Assembly: GCA_009744235.1 (NCBI GenBank)
Contig: WPHV01000016.1
Location: forward strand, 1-64,000
Source: Gillisella vitis
GTDB taxonomy: Bacteria > Pseudomonadota > Alphaproteobacteria > Rhizobiales > Rhizobiaceae
Direction: 5' to 3'
DNA: 64,000 nucleotides
Notes under the pieces: generated by a model
Told to the model about the DNA's origin: nothing
Database searches by the model: none
The model's input: the letters and a program-made list of their open reading frames with translations, nothing else
Made by a program: the position numbers and the translations under genes
Shown: positions 16,982-24,621 of the stretch, one piece after another
Numbering within the stretch: the first letter of the stretch is position 1
How the letters are laid out: every line of letters starts with the position of its first letter

Positions 16982-17203
16982 TCACGCCAGTGCGTTGATC
17001 ATGTCGGGACGAAAACCCGCCCAATGCGTATCGCCAGCGATGACGACGGGAACCTGCCGATAGCCAAGACCTTGAACCTTGGCATAGGCGTCCTCATCGA
17101 CGGAAATGTCGACGATACGGTAGTCGAGACCCTGGCGATCGAGCGCGCGGGTGGTTGCGTTGCACTGGACACAGGCAGGTTTGCTGTAAACGGTGATAGT
17201 CAT
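16982..17203 (-). CDS. nrdH: NrdH glutaredoxin-like electron donor
   Basis: This 73-residue redoxin carries the CVQC dithiol active site near the N terminus and the C-terminal WAGFRPDMI segment characteristic of NrdH. It passes electrons, usually from thioredoxin reductase, to NrdE. I chose the second of two adjacent ATG codons (17203), because GAGG lies at the best distance. It is the first gene of nrdHIEF, with an untranslated leader of nearly 500 bases that holds a cobalamin riboswitch. Confidence 0.93.
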   Translation of the reverse strand: MTITVYSKPACVQCNATTRALDRQGLDYRIVDISVDEDAYAKVQGLGYRQVPVVIAGDTHWAGFRPDMINALA

Positions 17204-17477
17204 CATATCCTCGTTGGGTTTTGATTTTTGGCCGCAGAAAGGCCTCCGAAGACGTCGTTGCCAACGCTCGTTTCTGGACATTGAGTGGGAGAATGACAGG
17301 AGCTCAGACGCTCTTCAGCGACCGTCTTCGTTTAAACGCCGGACCGTTACAGGAAAAATCACGCATGCCTTCACCCCGAAGTGTTTTGACGGATTGTCGG
17401 CAAGGAAACGCGGACAAGCGAAATCATATCGCTTGCCGTCACGCGACCTTCCGGGCACCCCGCCCGTGGACGTTTTC

Positions 17478-17675
17478 GTTTGAGGCAGGTCTCCTGGCTC
17501 GCGGGTCGTTGCATCCATCCTCGCCTTCCCGAAACATGATGTTTCAGTGGCTTTCACTGGACAAATGCTCGCCGCTTACAGTTGCGGGGGCAGCTTCGGC
17601 ATTGCCCGACCATCTCTGGTCCGGCGCACCGCATTCCCGTCTTAGCTTTCGATTCATACGGAGAATCGAAAGAAC
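17478..17675 (-). promoter_or_regulatory. Cobalamin (B12) riboswitch upstream of nrdHIEF
   Basis: Read on the minus strand, the hallmark elements occur in order: a GGAATGCGGTG-type 5' block, GCTGCCCCCGCAACTGTAAG (the B12 box), the AGTGAAAGCCACTG hairpin, and the 3' block GCGAGCCAGGAGACCTGCC. This is the classical cobalamin riboswitch architecture. The aptamer ends about 275 bases before nrdH, and this long gap could hold the expression platform. A 7-base hairpin (CAAGCGA / TCGCTTG) lies at 17415-17435. The expected logic is to shut off the B12-independent reductase when adenosylcobalamin is plentiful. Confidence 0.93.
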
Positions 17676-17680
17676 CTCGA

Positions 17681-17696
17681 ACACTATATATGGTAT
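17681..17696. promoter_or_regulatory. Putative NrdR box
   Basis: ACACTATATATGGTAT matches the NrdR consensus acaCwAtATaTwGtgt at 14 of 16 positions. It sits just upstream of the riboswitch aptamer, in the expected promoter of nrdHIEF, where NrdR with bound ATP/dATP represses. A second box at about 31 bases, as usual for NrdR sites, is only weakly suggested around 17712-17732. Confidence 0.65.
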
Positions 17697-17797
17697 ACGA
17701 GGTTGAGTTTTCGTCAACAACTATACCGCCTAACGGATAGCTCTCCCCAGGAAAAATGCAGTAGCTTTTCAACCGCACGACACGATCGTTGGCACTC

Positions 17798-18007
17798 ATG
17801 GCCGAAGGACTCGATCTGCATGACCGTGCGCTTCAGTTGTTGCGCGATGCCGAAGAAATCGAACAGGTGGCGAAAGCCGAACGGGCGGATACCCTTCGCC
17901 TTTCGGATTGGGCCTATCGGACTTGGCCTATCAGACTGGGCCTTAATCCATTGGCTGACTGGAATGAGAGAGGATGCTACGGGCGGAGATCACACTCGAA
18001 TTCATGA
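17798..18007 (+). CDS. Small hypothetical ORF or gene fragment
   Basis: The 69-residue frame has a codon pattern that looks protein-like for about 40 residues (EGLDLHDRALQLLRDAEEIE is a plausible amphipathic helix). It then runs into a short tandem repeat of a 14-15 base unit (TTGGGCCTATCGGAC-like) at 17909-17945. No ribosome site is visible and I recognise no family. It may be a remnant of a larger gene. Confidence 0.25.
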   Translation: MAEGLDLHDRALQLLRDAEEIEQVAKAERADTLRLSDWAYRTWPIRLGLNPLADWNERGCYGRRSHSNS

Positions 18008-18052
18008 AACTTCGTACTTGCGCGTCAGACGTTTGATGCCTAAATTTGGATA

Positions 18053-19042
18053 ATGTCTGATCATTCGTCTCAACGGTTGTCGCCGTCAAATATCCCAATG
18101 GATGCGCTGAGCGAAGTTCTACAAGACTTTCGCTTGAGTGGGGTCAATTATGGGCGTTGCGAACTGCGACATCCGTGGAGCATCGCCCTGCCGCAGCAAC
18201 AGCTGCTTCGGTTCCACTTTGTCAGCCAAAGTCCATGCTGGATTCATACCGAAGCCCAAGGGTGGCAGGAATTGCACGATGGGGATCTGGTGCTACTGCC
18301 GCAAGGTATCGCACATCGATTGGCCAGTGCGCCGGATGTTGAGGGCGACTCGCTCAAAAGCTGTCAGATAAAAAGGTTGAGCAACAAGGTTTGCGAATTG
18401 GTGCGGGAAGGAACTGGGGCGACCAGCACTCTTTTCTGCGGTTCCATGGCGTTGAGCGCATATGCCCTTGATCCTTTGATCGCCTTGATGCCGCCAATCA
18501 TCAAGGGCTGCGATGTCGCTGGCAATGACCCGGTTATTGGCCCCCTGCTGGCGGCTATGACCGCAGAGGCTTCACAGCCCCAGATGGGCAGCGCGACGAT
18601 CCTGTCGCGTATGGCTGACTTGCTCGTCGCGCGGCTTATCCGCTGTTGGGTCAATTGCAGCGGAGCCGCAACCACCGGCTGGCTCGCCGCCATCCGCGAC
18701 CCTCATCTTGGTCGTGTATTGGCAGCCATGCACCGCGATCCCGGCCATAACTGGACGCTTGAAAGCCTTGCCGGTGTCGCGGGCCAATCGCGCTCGATTT
18801 TTGCTGAACGCTTCAGCGCTATTTTAGGAGAAGGCGCGGCACGCTATCTCGCCCGCCTGCGCATGCAGCTTGCCCGTGAGTTATTGGGGCAAGGTGGCAT
18901 GTCGGTTGCCGAGGTTGCATCTCGCCTGGGCTATGAATCCGAGGCCTCCTTTGCCCGCGCTTTCAAACGCATTACCACAGTCTCACCCGGCGTTGTGCGC
19001 CGCACAGTTTCCGGACGAACGGACATGGTTTTCGGATTTTAA
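18053..19042 (+). CDS. AraC-family transcriptional regulator with cupin N-terminal domain
   Basis: The 329-residue protein has an N-terminal cupin-type sensing domain (AraC_binding/cupin_6; LHDGDLVLLPQGIAHRL is the typical strand pair). A C-terminal pair of helix-turn-helix motifs spans about 215-315, ending in the AraC signature MSVAEVASRLGYESEASFARAFKR region. It is followed in the same direction by an MFS exporter gene. Such AraC/MFS pairs often control efflux of a toxic compound or metabolite. The ligand is not evident. Confidence 0.88.
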   Translation: MSDHSSQRLSPSNIPMDALSEVLQDFRLSGVNYGRCELRHPWSIALPQQQLLRFHFVSQSPCWIHTEAQGWQELHDGDLVLLPQGIAHRLASAPDVEGDSLKSCQIKRLSNKVCELVREGTGATSTLFCGSMALSAYALDPLIALMPPIIKGCDVAGNDPVIGPLLAAMTAEASQPQMGSATILSRMADLLVARLIRCWVNCSGAATTGWLAAIRDPHLGRVLAAMHRDPGHNWTLESLAGVAGQSRSIFAERFSAILGEGAARYLARLRMQLARELLGQGGMSVAEVASRLGYESEASFARAFKRITTVSPGVVRRTVSGRTDMVFGF

Positions 19043-19102
19043 GCTACATATAATCCCAAATCTTTCGTCTATGAAGTGCTTCCGGATTCAGGAGATACGT
19101 CA

Positions 19103-20311
19103 ATGACGGACAGAACATCACAATTTAACAGCGCGGATATAGACCTCGATACCGCTGAGCCGGTTGCGTGGAGCCCTGCCACCTGGCTCGCCGTCCTTTC
19201 GATGGCGGCCACCAGTTTTGCGCTGGTGTCGGCTGAGTTCCTGCCAGCAGGCCTGCTGACGCCAATGGCACGTGATCTTGGGATCAGTGAGGGAACAGCC
19301 GGGCAGGTCGTGACTGCCACCGCTTTCGTGGGCGCCATCACAGCCCTGTTGAGCAATGTCCTGATCGGCAGATTGAACCGCAAGACAGTGCTGGTCGGCC
19401 TCAGTGCGTTGGCAATCGGCTCCAATATTCTTGCGGCGGTGGCGACGGATTTTTGGCTATTGATGCTCGGTCGAGCAGGCCTCGGCATTGCCCTCAGCGG
19501 CTTCTGGGCGCTTTCGGTTGCCGTCGTCGCCAGGTTGGTTGGGGCCAATGCAACAGGTCGGGGCATGGCGATCGTTACGCTCGGCGTTTCACTCGCGACG
19601 ATAGCCGCGCCATCGATAGGCGCTTTGATCAGCGACTGGTTGGGCTGGCGCAGCGCCATGTCCATGACAGCGGGGCTTGCTGCACTTGCCATGCTGCTGC
19701 AGATAATCTGCTTGCCAACATTGCCTTCAAGCACAAGCAACAGTCTCTCTGATGTATTCCGGCTGACGCGGCGGCGTGGCGTTCAACTTGGAATGCTGGC
19801 CATCCTTTTGTTGATGACGGGGCATTTTGCCGGCTCGGTTTATGTGCGCCCTTTCCTAGAACAGGTGACGCTGCTTGAAACCGGTCCGATTGCCCTGGCA
19901 CTTCTCGGATTTGGCGTCGCGTCGGTGATCGGTAACGTCGCGGGTGGCCGGATGGCGGACGCCAGTATTCATATGGCACTCGCTGTCACCGCCGTGCTGA
20001 TGGCGTCTGCAGCGCTCGCCTTGGTGCTTTGGGGTAGTTATGTCGGTGTGGCGTTCAGCCTCGTGACGCTCTGGGGCTTTGCCTTCGGCATGGCACCTGT
20101 GGTGCTGCCGACCAACCTATCGCGCAGCGCACCTGACGCCCTGGAGGCAGCGGGCAGCCTGATGGTCGTCTCTTTTCAGGTCGCGATTACGATTGGCGCG
20201 GTTGTCGGCGGCTATGTCGTTGATCATTACGGCGCTGCTGGGCCCTTGACCCTTACCGCCGCCCTGGCCGCATTGACTGTTGTGTTGGCGCTGACGCAAC
20301 CTCGCACCTGA
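19103..20311 (+). CDS. MFS transporter (AraJ/NepI-type efflux protein)
   Basis: This 402-residue inner-membrane protein has about 12 hydrophobic segments. Loop 2-3 carries a variant of the MFS motif A (NVLIGRLNRKTVLVGLSAL), and the N-terminal TSFALVSAEFLPAGLLTPMA resembles the DHA1 drug/sugar/purine exporters. The start at 19103 is supported by GGAGATACG upstream. It is encoded 60 bases after the AraC gene and probably under its control. Substrate unknown. Confidence 0.86.
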   Translation: MTDRTSQFNSADIDLDTAEPVAWSPATWLAVLSMAATSFALVSAEFLPAGLLTPMARDLGISEGTAGQVVTATAFVGAITALLSNVLIGRLNRKTVLVGLSALAIGSNILAAVATDFWLLMLGRAGLGIALSGFWALSVAVVARLVGANATGRGMAIVTLGVSLATIAAPSIGALISDWLGWRSAMSMTAGLAALAMLLQIICLPTLPSSTSNSLSDVFRLTRRRGVQLGMLAILLLMTGHFAGSVYVRPFLEQVTLLETGPIALALLGFGVASVIGNVAGGRMADASIHMALAVTAVLMASAALALVLWGSYVGVAFSLVTLWGFAFGMAPVVLPTNLSRSAPDALEAAGSLMVVSFQVAITIGAVVGGYVVDHYGAAGPLTLTAALAALTVVLALTQPRT

Positions 20312-20404
20312 TCTTCCCTTTCGGGTCAGCCGCCGTTTGTACTTTGAGCCTCGACGTGAACATCAACAACCTGTCGAGGCTCCACAACGAGAGCAGCGGA
20401 GCTG

Positions 20405-20423
20405 CTGCCCCTTATGGGGGCAG
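20405..20423. terminator. Hairpin between convergent genes
   Basis: The stem CTGCCCC / GGGGGCAG with a TTAT loop lies between the MFS gene (plus) and the small exported protein gene (minus). It has no clear T-run on either side. It may be a bidirectional 3'-end structure. Confidence 0.4.
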
Positions 20424-20479
20424 TCGTCAAAACGGCAGACAGCATGAACGTCAAGATATCCGAGTAACTGCGATAATCG

Positions 20480-20890
20480 TCAGATGGCTGAATCGATAAT
20501 TTTGCAAATGCCTGTACGCACAACGTCCTTGCTGGTGAGTTGACCGGGCTGGATATCAAAGACGGCATCCACCCTGACTCCTGCCCCTTTCTGACGCGCG
20601 ACAACCCGAAGGGTCTGAATCCGGCCACTGCCACTGGTTTCCTGGAAAGCGTCGATAGACGACAATTCCTTGTTGACCTTTAGGCCGGAAAAACCTTCCG
20701 CCGCCACGGCCTGAGCCAGCTTTTTAAGAACGACCGCGGAATTGGCTTTGGGGTATTCCTGCCACGAGCGATAGCTTAACGCGGTGACCATGGGGACGCC
20801 GCTGACTTTGAAATTATTCTCGCATGATGCCGCTTGCGCGAGTGCCGTAGCGCTAAAAAGCAAGGCTGCGGCGATGATCGTAACTTTCAT
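20480..20890 (-). CDS. Small exported protein of unknown function
   Basis: The 136-residue protein starts with a typical signal peptide (MKVTIIAAALLFSATALAQA, cleavage near Ala22). The mature part of about 114 residues has two cysteines, one right after the cleavage site (SCENN) and one near the C terminus (GICKI), which could form a disulfide. The start at 20890 is chosen for its GAGGAGAAAAA ribosome site. I do not recognise a family. It is next to another small exported protein on the same strand. Confidence 0.7.
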   Translation of the reverse strand: MKVTIIAAALLFSATALAQAASCENNFKVSGVPMVTALSYRSWQEYPKANSAVVLKKLAQAVAAEGFSGLKVNKELSSIDAFQETSGSGRIQTLRVVARQKGAGVRVDAVFDIQPGQLTSKDVVRTGICKIIDSAI

Positions 20891-21042
20891 TTTTTCTCCT
20901 CGCTGGCGGATCATGATCGGCCTAACGCATAATCGGTTTGAGACTGAAGAAAGGCAGTTAAAGCCCTTAGTTAGGCATGCAATCAACGCAAACGGCCCGC
21001 CAAACCGTGGGTGAGGCGAGCCCGTTCTTCAGTATGGATACT

Positions 21043-21276
21043 TCAGGGCCATTGACCGCTGACTAGGCATCCGATTGCTTCCCAACCACTATACTCATAC
21101 CATGAGTAATTGGGGTCGTGGCACCCTTGCGCGAAGCTGGCTGTCTGAACCATGGCAGGTTTTGCTGGATGCTGAGCCTCTGATGGTGAAGCGAGACGCG
21201 GAATTGAGGCCGAGGCGCTTGATACCGCGAATGCCATGCCAATTGCAGCAATCAATCCGATTTTGAGTTTTCTCAT
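21043..21276 (-). CDS. Small exported protein, cysteine pair at C terminus
   Basis: The 77-residue protein has a signal peptide (MRKLKIGLIAAIGMAFAVSS...A, cleavage near residue 24). The short mature region ends in an aromatic-rich, cysteine-flanked segment (GCHDPNYSWYEYSGWEAIGC). AAAGGATC precedes the start. No family is recognised. The periplasmic location and the cysteine pair suggest a small disulfide-bonded domain. Confidence 0.65.
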   Translation of the reverse strand: MRKLKIGLIAAIGMAFAVSSASASIPRLASPSEAQHPAKPAMVQTASFAQGCHDPNYSWYEYSGWEAIGCLVSGQWP

Positions 21277-21403
21277 CGCTAGATCCTTTCGCTTTGCCCC
21301 AGCCTAGTGTGACTTCAGCGGCATAGGCGGCGTAAGGTCAATTAGTACAGGTGAGCTAGTTTGCCTGATCGAGCGGTATCCGGGCAGTTGGTCAGTTCAG
21401 AGC

Positions 21404-22447
21404 TTAAGGGATGATTTCCGCCTGCGCATTTGCTTGCCCAGAGAATAACGGCGGCACCTCAATGAAGGTATTCTGTGATATTCCTGTATCGATAATCTCA
21501 AAAACCGCTTTGAGCATGCCGTCGACATCCTGGCGCACCATTTCGATGTCGCCACCCAAAAGCGCCACAAAGGGATCCCAGTCGAAACAGCCCATTGCTG
21601 GTAGCCGCTCCGCGACATAGCCGGAGGTCTTGAGCCACTGCATGACGCCTTCTAGAGAGATGGTGGAGTTTACAAACATTCCGCCTGGAATTTCGCCTTC
21701 AACGATCGCCAGTGTTTGCAAAGCTTTTTCTGCTTTTTCCGGGGCGTATCCGCAGGTGAGTATGTGGCGTTCATCGATTGGAACGCCCATATCCTGATGG
21801 GCTGCCCGAAAACCGCGCACCCGCTCCAAGGTGTTGTGATCTGTAGCGCGCCCGCCAACGAACAGCAACGGTGCGGCCTTGCCGGTCTTGCTGTGACAAT
21901 TTTTTAGAATACGACGGGTCAATTCCCGCGCCCCTGCAAAATTATCCGAAATAACCGAAGGTGCTGCTGTTCCCGGCAGGTCGAGATTAATGCTGCGCGC
22001 CCCGGCAGACGTGCATATTTCGGTAATCCGGTCAGGGTTGGTCGCTCCGGTCGAAACCAGCCATTCCACTTGATAGGACAGCAGAGTACGTGCGGCCTCC
22101 ACTTCAAGCTCCGGGTCACGTCGCGTGCAGGTGATAATCGGGAAAAGGCGGCGCGCGCGGGCCATGTCCTCGAAGGTTTCCACAATCGAGCCAAAATAGC
22201 GGTTGTCATACTTAGGAACGATCATGCCGATGATCTGTGATTTTTCCCGGCGCAACAGACTGGCCTGCATGTTCAGGGCATAGCCTTGCTCCTCAGCAAT
22301 CCGCCGGATTTTTTCGGCCAGTTGGGTGCTGATCCGGCGCTTCTTCCAATTGCCGTTCAAAACAGCACTCACAGCGCTGGCCGATGTGCCTGCAAGCTCG
22401 GCCAGATCATAGATCGTCGTCTTCTTGGCAGTTTTCTTCTGATTCAC
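21404..22447 (-). CDS. LacI-family repressor of the ribitol operon
   Basis: The 347-residue regulator has an N-terminal LacI helix-turn-helix (TIYDLAELAGTSASAVSAVL, residues about 11-30), a hinge helix, and a periplasmic-binding-like effector domain. It is divergent from the ribitol transport and catabolism operon. A perfect 13-base inverted repeat in the shared intergenic region contains a LacI-type half-site pair. Likely effector: ribitol or D-ribulose. The effector is inferred from the genes it faces. Confidence 0.88.
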   Translation of the reverse strand: MNQKKTAKKTTIYDLAELAGTSASAVSAVLNGNWKKRRISTQLAEKIRRIAEEQGYALNMQASLLRREKSQIIGMIVPKYDNRYFGSIVETFEDMARARRLFPIITCTRRDPELEVEAARTLLSYQVEWLVSTGATNPDRITEICTSAGARSINLDLPGTAAPSVISDNFAGARELTRRILKNCHSKTGKAAPLLFVGGRATDHNTLERVRGFRAAHQDMGVPIDERHILTCGYAPEKAEKALQTLAIVEGEIPGGMFVNSTISLEGVMQWLKTSGYVAERLPAMGCFDWDPFVALLGGDIEMVRQDVDGMLKAVFEIIDTGISQNTFIEVPPLFSGQANAQAEIIP

Positions 22448-22506
22448 AAGCGCCTCCCGTTGAAACCCAACTTGACAGCAAAGTCAGAAGATGGCAATTC
22501 TTGCGT

Positions 22507-22536
22507 CATCGATTGAGCAGTGTTGCTCAATCGATG
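22507..22536. promoter_or_regulatory. Putative LacI operator of the ribitol operon
   Basis: Perfect 13-base arms CATCGATTGAGCA and TGCTCAATCGATG are separated by GTGT, in the intergenic region between the LacI gene and the binding-protein gene. The TGAGCA-N4-TGCTCA centre is LacI-like. Its position about 60 bases before the LacI start and 150 before the binding protein suits control of both. Confidence 0.72.
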
Positions 22537-22684
22537 AAGTTGGTTAGCTTTGGAGGGTTGACCGGGGAGGCGTTCAAGCAATTCAGGATTGTTGTCGCAT
22601 CATCGTGCGTTCGATGTGCTGTCATCACGGTCTTCATCGGCATGCGTCTCTCGATACTGGTTTTGGGTTCTAGAGGAGGAAACT

Positions 22685-23731
22685 ATGAAATTTCATTCCA
22701 TGATGATGGTGTCGGTTGCTGCCGCTGCCATGTTTGCAGGCTCTGCCTTGGCGCAGGAGAAGGCAACCGTTGCGTTTCTGATGCCCGATCAGGCATCGAC
22801 ACGCTATGAAACTCACGACTATCCGGGCTTCAAGGCAGAGATGGCCAAGCTGTGCGCCGGATGCACGGTGATTTATCAAAACGCCAATGGCGATACCGCG
22901 CTTCAGCAGCAGCAATTCAACTCGGTGATTGCGCAAGGCGCAAAAGTGATCGTTCTGGACCCGGTGGATTCGTCTGCTGCCGCAGCACTGGTTGAGCTGG
23001 CGCAGTCGCAGGATGTGAAGGTGATTGCCTACGACCGTCCTATTCCGAAGAAAGCGGCGGATTATTACGTGTCCTTCGACAATGCTGGCATTGGCGAGGC
23101 TATTGCAAAGTCGCTGGTGCAGCACCTGAAGGCCAGGGGCGTACCACAGGGTTCTGGCATTCTTGAAATCAACGGTTCGCCCACCGATGCCGCCGCTGGC
23201 CTGATCCGCGATGGTGTTCATAAAGGCCTGAAAGATTCTGGCTACAAAACACTGGCTGAATTCGACACCCCAGAGTGGGCGCCACCAAAGGCGCAGGAAT
23301 GGGCCGCTGGCCAAATCACCCGCTTTGGCGCAGACATTAAGGGCGTTGTTGCCGCCAATGACGGCACAGGCGGCGGTGCAATTGCGGCCTTCAAGGCGGC
23401 TGGCGTCAATCCTGTCCCGCCGGTCACGGGCAATGATGCGACCATCGCAGCGCTTCAATTGATCATTTCCGGCGATCAGTACAACACGATTTCCAAGCCA
23501 TCGGAAATTGTTGCGGCGGCGGCTGCCAAAGTCACCGTTCAGTTTCTGAAGGGCGAAAAGCCGGAAGCCAAGACCACGCTGTATGACACCCCCTCGCAGC
23601 TGTTCATTCCGGCTGTTGTGACGGCAGAAAACATCAAGGCTGAAATCTTTGATAAGAAGATTCAGACGCCTGCCGAAGTCTGCACGGGTGAATATGCCGC
23701 TGGCTGCAAAAAGCTGGGCATCACCCAGTAA
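22685..23731 (+). CDS. Ribitol (pentitol) ABC transporter periplasmic binding protein
   Basis: The 348-residue protein has a signal peptide (MKFHSMMMVSVAAAAMFAGSALA). A type I periplasmic-binding fold of the ribose/xylose group follows: VIDP-like strand IVLDPVDSSAA, and YDRPIPKKAADYYVSFDN as in XylF-type proteins. GAGGAGG precedes the start. It is the first gene of the operon with ATPase, permease, ribitol dehydrogenase and ribulokinase, so the ligand is most likely ribitol. The binding pocket itself gives no proof. Confidence 0.85.
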   Translation: MKFHSMMMVSVAAAAMFAGSALAQEKATVAFLMPDQASTRYETHDYPGFKAEMAKLCAGCTVIYQNANGDTALQQQQFNSVIAQGAKVIVLDPVDSSAAAALVELAQSQDVKVIAYDRPIPKKAADYYVSFDNAGIGEAIAKSLVQHLKARGVPQGSGILEINGSPTDAAAGLIRDGVHKGLKDSGYKTLAEFDTPEWAPPKAQEWAAGQITRFGADIKGVVAANDGTGGGAIAAFKAAGVNPVPPVTGNDATIAALQLIISGDQYNTISKPSEIVAAAAAKVTVQFLKGEKPEAKTTLYDTPSQLFIPAVVTAENIKAEIFDKKIQTPAEVCTGEYAAGCKKLGITQ

Positions 23732-23745
23732 TTGTTCTGATCTGT

Positions 23746-23772
23746 GTTCGGTCCGGCTCTGCCGGATCGGAC
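23746..23772 (+). terminator. Stable hairpin after the binding-protein gene
   Basis: The stem GTTCGGTCCGGC / GCCGGATCGGAC has two G-U pairs and a TCT loop. It lies between the binding protein and the ATPase gene. It is probably an RNA stabiliser or attenuator that favours binding-protein expression, as at other loci in this window. Confidence 0.55.
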
Positions 23773-23802
23773 ATGCCTCGAACCTGAAAAGAGCGTTTCG
23801 CC

Positions 23803-24621
23803 ATGGTGCAAAATGACCAAGCGGCCCCGAAAACGGGTGGCCCTATTCTGAAATTGCGCAATATTTCCAAGAGCTTTGGTGCTGTCTCGGCGCTGACGGA
23901 TATTGATCTGGAAGTCTGGCCCGGCGAAGTGGTTGCCCTTGTGGGCGATAACGGCGCTGGCAAATCCACCTTGATCAAGGTGCTGGCAGGCGTACACCAG
24001 CCCACCTCCGGCACCATCGAATTTTGCGGCGAGAACGTTTCGCTCGATAGCCCCAGCCGGGCGCTGGAACTGGGCATTGCCACGGTGTTTCAGGATCTTG
24101 CCCTATGCGAAAATCTGGATGTGGTGGCCAATCTTTTCCTTGGTCACGAGCTTGCGCCATGGAACCTGGATGAAGTGGCCATGGAAGTGCGCGCATGGAC
24201 GCTTTTGAAAGAGCTAGCAGCGCGCATTCCCTCTGTTCGAGAGCCGATTGCCTCGCTATCAGGCGGTCAACGCCAGACGGTTGCCATTGCAAGATCACTT
24301 CTGCTGGACCCGAAAATCATCATGCTGGATGAACCAACGGCGGCACTGGGTGTTGCCCAGACAGCCGAAGTTTTGAACCTGATTGAGCGGGTGCGCGAGC
24401 GCGGACTGGGCGTCATCATCATCAGCCACAATATGGAAGATGTGCGCGCTGTGGCCGATCGCATTGTGGTGCTGCGTTTGGGCAAGAACAACGGCGTCTT
24501 TACCCCGGATGCCTCCAACCAAGAGCTGGTTGCCTCCATCACCGGAGCCACGGAAAATTCCGTCTCGCGCCGCATTCACCGCAAGACAAATACCACAGAA
24601 ACCAGCGGGAGACCCGCATGA
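23803..24621 (+). CDS. Sugar/polyol ABC transporter ATPase (single-domain, FrcA-like)
   Basis: This 272-residue protein has one ATPase domain, unlike the duplicated RbsA type. The Walker A motif GDNGAGKST, signature LSGGQRQ and Walker B IIMLDEPT are intact. Single-domain ATPases in the ribose-class group occur in FrcA-like and related rhizobial systems and would act as a homodimer. The stop overlaps the permease start (ATGA-type coupling at 24618-24621). Confidence 0.88.
   Translation: MVQNDQAAPKTGGPILKLRNISKSFGAVSALTDIDLEVWPGEVVALVGDNGAGKSTLIKVLAGVHQPTSGTIEFCGENVSLDSPSRALELGIATVFQDLALCENLDVVANLFLGHELAPWNLDEVAMEVRAWTLLKELAARIPSVREPIASLSGGQRQTVAIARSLLLDPKIIMLDEPTAALGVAQTAEVLNLIERVRERGLGVIIISHNMEDVRAVADRIVVLRLGKNNGVFTPDASNQELVASITGATENSVSRRIHRKTNTTETSGRPA

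Noticed and set aside
17315..17557. 80-residue open frame on the minus strand in the nrd leader
   Set aside because: It covers the 3' half of the cobalamin riboswitch. The translated sequence reflects conserved RNA structure rather than a protein.
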